Below are positions 16,405-25,570 of a DNA stretch of 56,858 nt, one piece after another. This DNA is from an uncultured Alphaproteobacteria bacterium (GTDB lineage: Bacteria; Pseudomonadota; Alphaproteobacteria; RUG11792). The stretch is from contig CAJUOM010000003.1 in assembly GCA_910588255.1 (NCBI GenBank), positions 1 to 56,858 on the forward strand. Direction: 5' to 3'. A program made the translations under genes and the position numbers. The number at the start of each line of letters is the position of its first letter. The stretch's first letter is position 1. The notes beneath the pieces are model-generated. The model saw nothing but the letters and a program-made list of their open reading frames with translations, made no database searches and was not told where the DNA came from.

Positions 16405-17445
16405 GTGTTTAATCGTTTATTTGGCTTTTTATCCACGGATATGGCTATAGATCTAGGAACAGCGAACACCTTAGTTTATGTTAATGGAAAAGGTATAGTT
16501 TTGAATGAACCATCAGTTGTTGCTGTTGCTAATGTAAATAACAAAGTGGAAGTTTTAGCAGTTGGCAATGAAGCAAAACAGATGTTGGGTAGGACACCAG
16601 GTCATATTCAAGCCATTAGACCTCTCAGAGATGGCGTCATCGCTGATTTTGAAGTGGCAGAAGAAATGATTAAATACTTTATAAAGAAGGTTCATAATCG
16701 CGGAATATTTACTTCTCCCAAAATAGTGATATGTGTTCCTTATGGAGCGACAGCTGTTGAAAGAAGAGCTATTCAGGAATCTGCAGAAGGAGCAGGAGCT
16801 CGAGAAGTTTATTTAATTGAAGAACCAATGGCTGCGGCAATTGGAGCAGGCCTTCCAATAACAGAACCAAGAGGATCTATAGTTGTGGATATTGGAGGAG
16901 GAACAACTGAAGTTGCTGTCGTTTCTTTAGGCGGAATTGTTTATGCCTCGTCTATTAGAGTCGGAGGAGACAGAATGGATGAAGAAATCATAACATATAT
17001 CAGAAAGAATTTTAACCTATTGATTGGTGAAGCAACAGCAGAGAGAATAAAGAAAGAAATTGGATCTGCTATTTGTACTCAATCTAGCAAAGATGTAAAA
17101 ATGATGATAAAAGGACGTAGTTTGTTGGATGGAAATCCGAGAGATTTAGAAATTACGCAAAAACATATTTCTGAATCATTGATGGATCCTGTGAGTGCAA
17201 TTGCTAGTGGAGTGAAAGAAGCATTGGAAAGAACACCTCCTGAATTAGTCGCAGACATAATAGATTCAGGCATAACATTAACTGGAGGTGGAGCACTTTT
17301 GGCAAATTTGGATGTGGTTATATCTCACATAACAGGAGTTACGGTAAAAGTAGCTGAAAATCCTTTGAATTGTGTTGTCTTGGGAACTGGAAAAGCGTTA
17401 TTGGAATCAAAGAAATCTGGAAATATTTTGTTGAAAACTTATTAA
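16405..17445 (+). CDS. mreB: Rod-shape determining protein MreB
   Basis: A bacterial actin that guides the cell-wall elongation machinery. The 346-aa product starts MFNRLFGFLSTDMAIDLGTANTLVYV, matching the family N-terminus including its amphipathic membrane helix, so the GTG at 16405 is taken over the ATG at 16441. Other landmarks are EPMAAAIGAGLPI, VVDIGGGTTEVAVVSLGG and the C-terminal TGGGALLANLD. mreC, mreD and mrdA do not follow; yggT does, 11 bases on. With murA this shows a peptidoglycan-based elongation system. Confidence 0.98.
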   Translation: MFNRLFGFLSTDMAIDLGTANTLVYVNGKGIVLNEPSVVAVANVNNKVEVLAVGNEAKQMLGRTPGHIQAIRPLRDGVIADFEVAEEMIKYFIKKVHNRGIFTSPKIVICVPYGATAVERRAIQESAEGAGAREVYLIEEPMAAAIGAGLPITEPRGSIVVDIGGGTTEVAVVSLGGIVYASSIRVGGDRMDEEIITYIRKNFNLLIGEATAERIKKEIGSAICTQSSKDVKMMIKGRSLLDGNPRDLEITQKHISESLMDPVSAIASGVKEALERTPPELVADIIDSGITLTGGGALLANLDVVISHITGVTVKVAENPLNCVVLGTGKALLESKKSGNILLKTY

Positions 17446-17456
17446 TGGAGAAATAA

Positions 17457-17759
17457 ATGTTTTTATTATCGATTATATTCGAACTCTTAATAAGCTTGAT
17501 GAATTGTATTGAGTACGTTCTAATTGGATATATCATACTTGGTTGGTTTATATTTTTTGGAGTTCTTAAAAATCAAGAAAGCGTGATATTCAGAATATAC
17601 ATTTTTTTGATGAGTAGAATAGAACCTCTCTTAGGGCTTATAAGACGTTTTCTTCCAAGTGTTGCTGGTTTAGATTTTTCTCCGTTAGTAGTTTTCATAG
17701 GATTGCATTTTATTAAGGTATTGATTGTAAAAATATTTTTCTTTATAGCTTATGCCTAA
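17457..17759 (+). CDS. yggT: YggT family membrane protein
   Basis: A 100-aa integral membrane protein with two hydrophobic segments (about residues 10-36 and 74-98) around the family signature SRIEPLLGLIRRFLPSVAGLDFSPLVV. YggT proteins are linked to cell division, envelope organisation or osmotic stress, but the biochemical role is unsettled. It overlaps the start of rsmA by eight bases. Confidence 0.9.
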   Translation: MFLLSIIFELLISLMNCIEYVLIGYIILGWFIFFGVLKNQESVIFRIYIFLMSRIEPLLGLIRRFLPSVAGLDFSPLVVFIGLHFIKVLIVKIFFFIAYA

Positions 17760-18603
17760 TGCCCTAGTTAATGATCTTGATTTGACTATCGCACAAATTA
17801 TACGAAAATATGATTTACTGAGAAATAAGAAAAGATCAAAATCACTAGGTCAGCATTTTTTATGTGATTCATCATTATTGAAAAAAATAACGTATTGTGC
17901 TCTTCCATTTGATAATAAAGATATAATAGAAATAGGGCCAGGTCCTTGCGGTTTGACTAGAGAAATTGTGGAATGTTCGAAAGATAATAATATATATTGT
18001 ATTGAAAAAGATACAAGTTTAAAAGAACTTCACAAGAATTTTCAACAAAACAGCAATAGTAACGTAAACTTTATATATGACGATGCTTTAAAAATCAAAC
18101 CTCAAAACTTAACAAAAAAAGAAATTATAATAATATCAAATCTGCCTTATAATGTTGGAACTCAAATTTTTTTAAATATATTTAAAGATCTGTCACGTAT
18201 ATCAAAAATGATTTTAATGTTTCAAAAAGAAGTTGCTGATAGAATCTGTGCAAAAATTGGAACAAAGGCATATGGCAGACTTAGTGTTATTTCACAACTT
18301 CTTTGCGATGTTGAAAGAATCTTTGATATTTCAAATAAAGCATTCTTTCCGGAACCCAAAGTTATGTCCAGCGTAATAAAAGTGACTCCAAAGAAAAATA
18401 AAATTCTCGGAATCAGGAAACTTGAACAACTTACGGAAAAATGTTTTCAATTTAGAAGAAAAACGATTTATACGATTCTAAAAAAAATGAACTTGGAAAT
18501 TGAAACAGATAAAGTTTTGGATGAATGTAAAATAGATAAACAAACGCGACCAGAAAATATAACACCTAAAAAATTTCTAGAATTATCTGAGAAGCTTTTA
18601 TGA
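17752..18603 (+). CDS. rsmA: 16S rRNA (adenine1518/1519-N6) dimethyltransferase RsmA
   Basis: KsgA/RsmA dimethylates two adjacent adenines near the 3' end of 16S rRNA using SAM. The 283-aa product has the N-terminal KSLGQHFLCD, SAM motif I IIEIGPGPCGLTREIV, the catalytic motif NLPYNVGTQIF (motif IV) and the C-terminal substrate domain FFPEPKVMSSVIKVTPK. It overlaps yggT by eight bases and rnhB by four (ATGA), so yggT-rsmA-rnhB is a coupled unit. Confidence 0.97.
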   Translation: MPNALVNDLDLTIAQIIRKYDLLRNKKRSKSLGQHFLCDSSLLKKITYCALPFDNKDIIEIGPGPCGLTREIVECSKDNNIYCIEKDTSLKELHKNFQQNSNSNVNFIYDDALKIKPQNLTKKEIIIISNLPYNVGTQIFLNIFKDLSRISKMILMFQKEVADRICAKIGTKAYGRLSVISQLLCDVERIFDISNKAFFPEPKVMSSVIKVTPKKNKILGIRKLEQLTEKCFQFRRKTIYTILKKMNLEIETDKVLDECKIDKQTRPENITPKKFLELSEKLL

Positions 18604-19238
18604 AAACAAAACCTGATTTTGAATTCGAGAAAATATATGGGGGAAAGGAAATATATGGAATTGATGAAGCCGGATTAGGGCCATTAGCAGGACCGATAGT
18701 TGTGGCTTCTTGTTGTATACAAGGCTTCCAGCTCTCAGAGGAGTTACTGAGCAGCATAAACGATTCAAAAAAAATATCCAAGAAAAAAAGAGAGACTCTG
18801 TTTGAAATTATAACAAATACCTCTAGTATTAAATATGGTATTTCTATTGTCGAAAACACAATAATTGATGAAATAGGCCTTTCAGCATCGTGGAAAAGGG
18901 GGGTAATTGAATCTGTCATAGAATTCAATCCTGAGATTTGTCTAATAGATGGTTCCAGACGTGTTGAAATTCCAAATTGCAAAACTATTTCGATTGTGAA
19001 AGGAGACCAAAAAAGTTATTCAATAGCAACAGCTTCGATCATTGCGAAAGTAACCAGAGATAGAATTATGAGAAAAATACATGAAGAATTTCCAGAATAT
19101 GGATTTGATAAACATGTAGGTTATGGTACGAAATTGCATATGGAAATGCTGATGCAATATGGTCCTTGCAAATATCACAGAAAAAGTTATGCCCCTATAA
19201 GGTTATTAACTAACTCTTTCTTGAAATACTTTAAATAA
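18600..19238 (+). CDS. rnhB: Ribonuclease HII
   Basis: Cleaves RNA in RNA-DNA hybrids and single ribonucleotides in DNA. The 212-aa product has GIDEAGLGPLAGPIV (Asp22-Glu23), DSKKISKKKRE, a third acidic motif LIDGSRRV, the ATASIIAKVTRDR block and GYGTKLHMEML. Its start overlaps the rsmA stop by ATGA. Confidence 0.97.
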   Translation: MKTKPDFEFEKIYGGKEIYGIDEAGLGPLAGPIVVASCCIQGFQLSEELLSSINDSKKISKKKRETLFEIITNTSSIKYGISIVENTIIDEIGLSASWKRGVIESVIEFNPEICLIDGSRRVEIPNCKTISIVKGDQKSYSIATASIIAKVTRDRIMRKIHEEFPEYGFDKHVGYGTKLHMEMLMQYGPCKYHRKSYAPIRLLTNSFLKYFK

Positions 19239-19297
19239 TATATCTTGCTATAAATTAAAAAATATTTTAAAATAATAATAAAACTATTAATTTTTTA

Positions 19298-19798
19298 ATG
19301 AATAAAACAAAAATTATGAGTTATTATTTGGGAAGATTTTCGATATGGTATTTTTGGTTTTCCTTTGTATCAGGCATTGTGCCCGTATTAATAAATATTA
19401 AGTTACCAATTTTATTAAGTTTAATAATTATCATAATTGATTTTATAATTTTTCACATATCTTTAAATAAAACATTTTTTAAACCCTGCAATCATATAAC
19501 AATACGTCCTAAATTTCCGAAATTGACCATTCGATTCTCAATAAAAGTTTATTTAACGACCATAGCATTACTTTGTGCTATATTTGCATTATTCTTGGGA
19601 GGATTTTTATTATTAGTAGCGTTGTTAGAGCTATTTTCCAAAATCTCTGACGATTTTATTTTTAAATGTGTTATATTTATCGGCTGCGGTTTAATGTTAC
19701 CTCTTTGTTATATTTCAACATTATTCGTAATTAACAGAACTGTTAAGGAAAATGCTATAATTGAATTGAAATATAAAAATAATCTTGTTTCTAACTAA
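19298..19798 (+). CDS. Membrane protein of unknown function, tandem paralogue 1
   Basis: A 166-aa product with about four hydrophobic segments and a basic N-terminus (MNKTKIMSYYLGRF). A central motif FFKPCNHITIRPKFPK between segments 2 and 3 is shared with the next gene. The C-terminal tail RTVKENAIIELKYKNN is charged. I do not recognise the family. The two copies arose by duplication and only this one is intact. No clear Shine-Dalgarno is visible. Confidence 0.65.
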   Translation: MNKTKIMSYYLGRFSIWYFWFSFVSGIVPVLINIKLPILLSLIIIIIDFIIFHISLNKTFFKPCNHITIRPKFPKLTIRFSIKVYLTTIALLCAIFALFLGGFLLLVALLELFSKISDDFIFKCVIFIGCGLMLPLCYISTLFVINRTVKENAIIELKYKNNLVSN

Positions 19799-19819
19799 AT
19801 TATAATATAAAATAGTTTT

Positions 19820-20318
19820 ATGAATAAAACAAAAGTAAAAAAGTATTATTTATCTAGATTTTTAGGATGGACGGTAGTAAATCCGCTTTTCTTAATTTTC
19901 ATCCTAATAAATTGTTTATTTGCCCAATACCGTATTTATATCGGGCTTATAATTATTATTTTATTTATATTAATTACAATTAATTTTATATTTTTCTATT
20001 TTAATTTAGATAATATATTTTTTAAACCATATAAACATATAACTATAATCCCAAATTTTTCGAAAGTTACTTTTGGATTTGCGTTAATAACTTATTTGAA
20101 AATATCTGGAATTATACTATCTATTTATAGTACGCCTTTTTTACTCTATGAAATAACAAGTATTCGTATTGCTATTAATAATATTATGGGAGAAGCTTGT
20201 ATAGCATTCTTTATTTTACATATATTTTGTTACTCTAATTAGTCCCTTTATAGCTTTGTTTATAATTCACAGAATCGTTAAGAAAAACGCAACAATTGAG
20301 ACAAAAACTCAAGTTTAA
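19820..20318 (+). pseudogene. Membrane protein tandem paralogue 2, frameshifted
   Basis: The N-terminal 140 codons (MNKTKVKKYYLSRF; FFKPYKHITIIPNFSK) parallel the previous gene but stop at 20242. A shift near 20228 into the next frame restores VTLISPFIALFIIHRIVKKN and then ATIETKTQV to a stop at 20316-20318. This matches paralogue 1's YISTLFVINRTVKENAIIE end. A one-base indel near TTTTGTTAC therefore probably broke a protein of about 165 aa. A truncated product is still possible. Confidence 0.65.
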
Positions 20319-20354
20319 GATAGTAACGCAAATTCGCGTCACTTCGTAGGTTCA

Positions 20355-21086
20355 TTATTTCCTTAAATATTCTAAAACGTCGTTTGGTTCTTGAACTTTA
20401 ACTATTTCAGAGTTTCCCAATTCAAGAAGACGTTTTGCAATTTCATAATCATTTCCGCCTTTTTCCGTTCTGTCTCCAAAGAATATTATTTTCTTTGTTG
20501 GATGCATTTCTCTGAGTTTATCCGCAACTTGAACTTTTCCAAAGCCATTTGGCACGATATCGATACTGATTGCTCCTCCTATTTCAAAGCTATATTGAGG
20601 ATAAATATTAGATAATTCGGAAGCTATGGATTCTCTTTCTTTATTTTCATTATCCCAAGCTTGGTATCTGAATCTTTCTTCCAAAGAACATTCTCGACCT
20701 ACAACGCAAAAGTTCACCATTCCGCAGCGTTTTTCAATATGATTAGGATAAAGAGGATAAAGATAGCGTGTGTTTTTTACATAATCTTCAAGTTTTTTAA
20801 TTAATGATTCTTCAGGAACAAATTCATTTTTACTAATTCTTTTCCCATTAACATAAAACTCATTTCCCATTGACGCAAATATTCCAGTTACTTTCTTCAT
20901 AATATTTTCAGGAATTTGTTCTTTTATTTTCTCAATATCAGAACCTGTAACGATATAAAAATACGCACCTGTAATTAATTCATTAAAATCTTTTTCAAAT
21001 TGAGGAGTCATTACTTGTCTTGAAGGAGTAAGGGTTCCATCCATATCAGATAAAAAAACGCAATTTTCAAAATCTCGAAAAGTCAT
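20355..21086 (-). CDS. Eukaryotic-type phosphomannomutase-like HAD phosphotransferase
   Basis: This family interconverts mannose-6-P and mannose-1-P via an aspartyl-phosphate. The 243-aa product has the HAD nucleophile motif DMDGTLTPSRQ (Asp14, Asp16), TGSDIEKIKEQ, then the PMM cap and substrate region IEKRCGMVNFCVVGRECSLE, ERFRYQAWDNENKERE, GGAISIDIVPNGFGK, and the metal site FFGDRTEKGGNDYEIA. These match eukaryotic PMM rather than the bacterial ManB/AlgC family. It may feed nucleotide sugars for envelope glycans, or act as a sugar phosphatase. Host origin is possible but not shown. Confidence 0.85.
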   Translation of the reverse strand: MTFRDFENCVFLSDMDGTLTPSRQVMTPQFEKDFNELITGAYFYIVTGSDIEKIKEQIPENIMKKVTGIFASMGNEFYVNGKRISKNEFVPEESLIKKLEDYVKNTRYLYPLYPNHIEKRCGMVNFCVVGRECSLEERFRYQAWDNENKERESIASELSNIYPQYSFEIGGAISIDIVPNGFGKVQVADKLREMHPTKKIIFFGDRTEKGGNDYEIAKRLLELGNSEIVKVQEPNDVLEYLRK

Positions 21087-21182
21087 AAAGATAATTCAGA
21101 ATCCTTAATTTCTTTTATTATAATATATTTAGAAACTCGTTGTCTTTATATTTTTTTAAGTTTTGCAACCTGGTATGTTTTT

Positions 21183-21545
21183 CGATTCACTATGTCTTCC
21201 GGAAACACTATAGGTGCCTCTGCGGTGTCATCAACCGTTTGCCTGTGAGGTCATCTTTCTAATTCACGCTTCGTGCAGTGACTTATTTTGATAGGTTAAT
21301 TGTAAAGTCACAACTTCTTCAATATGGTTTAAGGTTAATTTACATCCATCCCTAAGGTGGAAGGGTTTATATGTAATCAAGTCGGAATGAGGCATTTTCA
21401 GGTTGCGCGGCATTTGGTGTTCTTGCATATCTTACCACACGGCGCGCTCCTGAATACCTCGTATATTTTCAGGATATATATTATAATCTTATATGTCAAA
21501 TTTTAAAAAGTCCCATAAAATTTTAAAGAGTTTCTAAGTAGTTTA
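21183..21545 (-). repeat. Dispersed palindromic repeat, copy B
   Basis: Reads on the minus strand with the same parts as copy A: palindromic end near 21505-21535, TTGACA (21494-21499) with a degraded TATCCT, the hairpin region 21388-21461 now partly mismatched, the GTGACTT/AAGTCAC hairpin and the CACCGCAGAGG tail. The tail is about 90% identical to copy A by eye, while the hairpin is eroded. It lies between the mtaB stop and the phosphomannomutase start, co-directional with both, and fills most of 21087-21597. Confidence 0.85.
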
Positions 21546-21597
21546 TGGATTCATTTGTGACTTTCTTATTTTACCAAAGCTTGTTTTTAATATATAT

Positions 21598-22845
21598 TTA
21601 AGAAATCAGCAATGTATCTGTATTGAATCCTGTAATTTTAGCTTTTATTATATTATTTGGTGAAAGAATTTTATTTATTTTGAATGGAATAAAATTATCC
21701 GTTTTTCCAAAAGAATATTCAGGAGTTGTTCTTTCGATTATTCCTGAAATTTCATGATTTAACAAAGATTTAAACAGTTTTTGTTTAACTTCATTTGCTT
21801 TTTGGCGTAAAATTGAAGCTCTATGTAATATGACGCTTCTAGGCAATTGAATCATTTTTGAAGCAAGTGTTCCTTCTCGAGGAGAATAAGGAAAAACATG
21901 TAATAATGACAAATGAGCTTCATTTATTAGTTTCAACGTATTTTCAAACATTGTCTCAGTTTCTGTTGGAAATCCTGCAATAAAGTCAGCGCCAAATACT
22001 ATGTCTTTTTTTTCGGATAGCATTCTGTTACAAATTTCGATAACATTTTCTCTAGTGTGGCGTCTTCGCATAGCTTTCAGAACATTATTATCCCCAGATT
22101 GTATACTCAGGTGAAAATGCGGCATTATTCGCGGCTCTTGGGTAAAAAATTCAAATAATTTTTCATCAATGCATTTTGGATCAATAGACGAAATTCTAAG
22201 TCTGTTTAATTCTGGATTAGATTTTAGTATCGCTGAAATAACGTCAGATAAATCAATTCTCTCATCTAAATCTTTTCCATATGATGTGATATCAATACCT
22301 GACAAAACTATTTCTTTAAATCCCAATTCAATAAAGTGCTTTATTCTTTTTAAAATTGTGTCCAAAGGTAAACTTTTTGATCTTCCTCTTGTGAATGGAA
22401 CTATGCAATAAGAACAGAAATGATCACAACCGTTTTGTATTTGAATAAAAGCTCTGGATTTATTTTCAAATAATTGGCTATTTTCTTCAATAGCGATATC
22501 GTTTTCGAAATTAATATCAGAACTGCTATGAGAAATATCAAAATATTCACTTGGTTCTGATTTCTCTGAATTTTGGATAACTTTAAAAACACCATCTAAG
22601 GTTTCGAAGTATTTTAAAGCCGTTTTTGCAGCACATCCCGTCACTATTATTTTTGCGTCAGGATTTTCTAGAATAGCTTTTCTAACTGCTTGCTTTGATT
22701 GGCGTTCTGCTTCGTGAGTTACAGAACATGTATTTATGACAACTATATCGTTTTTGGGTTGAAGTTTTTCTATGATAGCTTTCGAAATTTCTGATTCATA
22801 AAAATTAAATCTACAGCCTAATGTTATTGTTTTAATTCGAGGCAT
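21598..22845 (-). CDS. mtaB: tRNA (t6A37) methylthiotransferase MtaB
   Basis: A radical-SAM enzyme that converts t6A37 to ms2t6A in tRNAs reading ANN codons. The 415-aa product has three N-terminal cluster cysteines (Cys11, Cys40, Cys71 in LGCRFN, NTCSVT, TGCAAK), the radical-SAM triad NGCDHFCSYCIVPFTRGRSK, IVLSGIDITSYG and a C-terminal TRAM-like region. The ATG at 22845 is used; a TTG at 22857 in frame would give a longer N-terminus. It overlaps the MFS gene by 14 bases. Confidence 0.93.
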   Translation of the reverse strand: MPRIKTITLGCRFNFYESEISKAIIEKLQPKNDIVVINTCSVTHEAERQSKQAVRKAILENPDAKIIVTGCAAKTALKYFETLDGVFKVIQNSEKSEPSEYFDISHSSSDINFENDIAIEENSQLFENKSRAFIQIQNGCDHFCSYCIVPFTRGRSKSLPLDTILKRIKHFIELGFKEIVLSGIDITSYGKDLDERIDLSDVISAILKSNPELNRLRISSIDPKCIDEKLFEFFTQEPRIMPHFHLSIQSGDNNVLKAMRRRHTRENVIEICNRMLSEKKDIVFGADFIAGFPTETETMFENTLKLINEAHLSLLHVFPYSPREGTLASKMIQLPRSVILHRASILRQKANEVKQKLFKSLLNHEISGIIERTTPEYSFGKTDNFIPFKINKILSPNNIIKAKITGFNTDTLLIS

Positions 22846-24175
22846 TTTTCGAATCAACTTCAGTTAAGACTTGGGAACGTGCGTTCCAAGTTAAGATCAA
22901 GAATATTGCAGCAGCGGCAGCAGCGATCATTGTTGAGACAAAAACAGCATTCCAGCCATAATTATCCGCCAAATATCCAGTTCCAAATCCTGCAATAGCT
23001 GTTCCTGCATAGCCTAGAGTTCCTGTGAATCCGGAAGCTGTTGCCGCTGCTTTCTTTGAAGCAAAGTCTGCGGCAGCAACACCTATCAAAATTTGTGGAC
23101 CAGAAATAAGAAATCCAATACATAACATGCAAATGGAGCTAGTTATATGAGAATCTTTAGGTGCCAACCACAAAACTGATACTAATATTCCTAAGATAAT
23201 CATACATAATGATGAGACTGGACCTCGTCTTCCTTTAAATATCTTATCAGAAATATATCCTGCACAAAGGCCACCACACATACTCGCCATGTCAAAAGCA
23301 ACCATTTGTAAACCAGCACCTGCAAGAGAACTTCCTTTCGATTCAAGAAGCAAGGTTGGTCCCCAATTTAAAAAAGTCATTCTGCAAATATATACAAACA
23401 AATTAGCAAAACCGACATACCAAACTAACTTGTTTCCTAAAGCTAATTTTAAGGTTTCTTTATAACTTAATTTCACTTCTTCTTCCTGTTTCCATTTTTC
23501 GCTTTCTGCAACAGAAGCAATACCAGTCATTTTTTCTACAGAAGGAAGATTTAATGATTCTGGAGTATTACGTAATCTATTAAATATAAAGGCCGCTAAT
23601 AAAATAGCCATTATGGAAGGAATGAAAAATACATATCTCCAGCCAAAATGAGAAAGAATAAAAGGAGCAGTTAAAACGATTAATGCACTTCCTATTTGAT
23701 GAGACGTGTTCCATAGTGCCCATTTGGTTCCTATTTCTGTTGGACTATACCAATGTGTCAACATTTTTGCACATGCTGGCCATCCCATGGACTGAAAACA
23801 GAAATTTAAAGACCAAAATAAAGCAAACATTGGAATAATAAAACTAAATCCCATGCAAATGTTCATAAAAGCAGAAAGTAGAAGGCCAGATGCCATGACA
23901 TATCTTGCACTATATCTGTCTCCAATCATTCCAAAGAAGCATTTTCCAATTCCATAAAGAATTGCAGCTATTGAAATAACAATACCTATATCTGCTTTTG
24001 TTATTTGCAAATCGGAACAAATTGCAGGGATCGCTATTGAAAAATTTTGTCGAACCAAATAAAATGAAGCGTATCCAATCATAATTGAATACATTGTTCT
24101 AAATCTCCAATAACTAAATACTTTATTACAACTATCAGAGTATTGAGATTTATTTTTTCGTTTTATTAAAGCCAT
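22832..24175 (-). CDS. Organophosphate:phosphate antiporter family transporter (UhpC/GlpT type)
   Basis: An MFS transporter of the family that exchanges sugar phosphates or glycerol-3-phosphate for phosphate. The 447-aa product has 12 hydrophobic segments with family sequences RFRTMYSIMIGYASFYLVRQ, FWSLNFCFQSMGWPACAKML, HWYSPTEIGTKWALWNTSHQ and TASGFTGTLGYAGTAIAG. Comparable carriers let intracellular bacteria import host metabolites, a likely but unproven role. The exact substrate cannot be read. It lies between dnaA (nine bases upstream) and mtaB (overlapping). Confidence 0.88.
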   Translation of the reverse strand: MALIKRKNKSQYSDSCNKVFSYWRFRTMYSIMIGYASFYLVRQNFSIAIPAICSDLQITKADIGIVISIAAILYGIGKCFFGMIGDRYSARYVMASGLLLSAFMNICMGFSFIIPMFALFWSLNFCFQSMGWPACAKMLTHWYSPTEIGTKWALWNTSHQIGSALIVLTAPFILSHFGWRYVFFIPSIMAILLAAFIFNRLRNTPESLNLPSVEKMTGIASVAESEKWKQEEEVKLSYKETLKLALGNKLVWYVGFANLFVYICRMTFLNWGPTLLLESKGSSLAGAGLQMVAFDMASMCGGLCAGYISDKIFKGRRGPVSSLCMIILGILVSVLWLAPKDSHITSSICMLCIGFLISGPQILIGVAAADFASKKAAATASGFTGTLGYAGTAIAGFGTGYLADNYGWNAVFVSTMIAAAAAAIFLILTWNARSQVLTEVDSKNASN

Positions 24176-24184
24176 ATGATCTCC

Positions 24185-25567
24185 TTAATTTTCAATAGAT
24201 TTTGACAAGATTTCAAGATCAGTTGCAAACTCTCTATCAATTGAAATTCTTTCTTTTATTTTTTTCACCGCATGTATCACTGTTGAATGATCTCTTCCTC
24301 CAAAATTTTGTCCTATATCAGGCAAAGATTTCGTTGTTAATTGCTTGCAAAGGTACATAGCAACTTGCCTTGCTGTTGCAATTGTTTTTTGACGTTTCGC
24401 TGCATTTAAATCAGATAATTTTATGTTATAAAACTCACAAACTTTTCGTTGGATGAAATCTATTGTAATATATTTTTCATTAGATCTCAAGATATCACTC
24501 AAAACCTCTTGTGCAACATCTATTGTGATCTCTCTTCCAACAAGCGTTGCATGTGCAACAATTCTGTTAAGTGCTCCTTCCAATTCTCTTATATTTGAAG
24601 AAATTTTCATTGCCAAAAATTCAAGAACTTTATCTGAAATCTTAATTTTATGTCTCTTTGCTTTAGATTGCAAAATCCCAAGTCTCAGTTCATAATTCGT
24701 TGGGTGTATATCTGCAACCAATCCCCAACCTAATCTGGATTTCAATCTGTCTTCTACGCCATCCAAATTTGAAGGAGATTTATCTGCGGATAATATTACC
24801 TGTCTGTTGTTATCAACAAGTTCATTGAATGTATGGAAAAATTCTTCCTGTGTTGTATCTTTTCCTCCAATAAATTGAACATCATCTATCATCAAAACAT
24901 CAACAGTTCTGAATAATTCTTTAAATGACATAGCATCTTTATATCGAAGGGACCTTATAAAAAGATACATAAATTTTTCAGCAGAAATGTAAATAACTTT
25001 CTTTTCAGGGAATATTTCTTTAATACGCCAAGCAATTGCATGCATCAAATGTGTTTTACCAAGCCCAACACCCCCATATAAGAAAAGCGGGTTATATGCC
25101 GGAATTTCAGATTCTGCTATTCTTAATGCTGCAGCATAGGCAAATTCATTTGGCTTTCCAACCACAAAATTTTTGAAGGTAAATTTCTTATCAAGAACGG
25201 ATATACCTTTTAATCCAGGCAAATCATTTGAAGACATACTTGTTTCAGATTGTGTAGCTACTTTATTCTTAGAGTCAGAATTTTCTGTAATTTTTGGATT
25301 ATTGTTGTCATAAACTTCAATGTTCAAAGATTTCACATTGCTTCCGTAAGAATTAAATAATCTGATTATAAGATTAGAAAATCTTGAAATCGCATTGTCT
25401 CTTATAAAATTTGAAGGAGCTGACAATTTCAACATTCCTTCATCAAGATCTACGATATTTAATTTTGATATCCATGTATTGTAGGAATCTTTACCAATTT
25501 CTATTTTTATATCTTCCGAAACTTCAGACCAGATTTGTTTTAGTTTTCTGTTATCACAATCTGTCAT
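24185..25567 (-). CDS. dnaA: Chromosomal replication initiator DnaA
   Basis: Binds DnaA boxes at oriC and melts the origin. The 460-aa product has domain I (WSEVSEDIKIEIGKDSYNTW), a variable linker, the AAA+ domain with LYGGVGLGKTHLMHAI and VLMIDDVQFIGGK, and the domain IV DNA-binding signature RQVAMYLCKQLT with GGRDHSTVIHA. It is not next to dnaN or an obvious origin. Instead it starts three bases after a lipoprotein gene and is followed by a transporter, so it seems embedded in an operon of unrelated genes. Confidence 0.98.
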   Translation of the reverse strand: MTDCDNRKLKQIWSEVSEDIKIEIGKDSYNTWISKLNIVDLDEGMLKLSAPSNFIRDNAISRFSNLIIRLFNSYGSNVKSLNIEVYDNNNPKITENSDSKNKVATQSETSMSSNDLPGLKGISVLDKKFTFKNFVVGKPNEFAYAAALRIAESEIPAYNPLFLYGGVGLGKTHLMHAIAWRIKEIFPEKKVIYISAEKFMYLFIRSLRYKDAMSFKELFRTVDVLMIDDVQFIGGKDTTQEEFFHTFNELVDNNRQVILSADKSPSNLDGVEDRLKSRLGWGLVADIHPTNYELRLGILQSKAKRHKIKISDKVLEFLAMKISSNIRELEGALNRIVAHATLVGREITIDVAQEVLSDILRSNEKYITIDFIQRKVCEFYNIKLSDLNAAKRQKTIATARQVAMYLCKQLTTKSLPDIGQNFGGRDHSTVIHAVKKIKERISIDREFATDLEILSKSIEN

Positions 25568-25570
25568 AAA

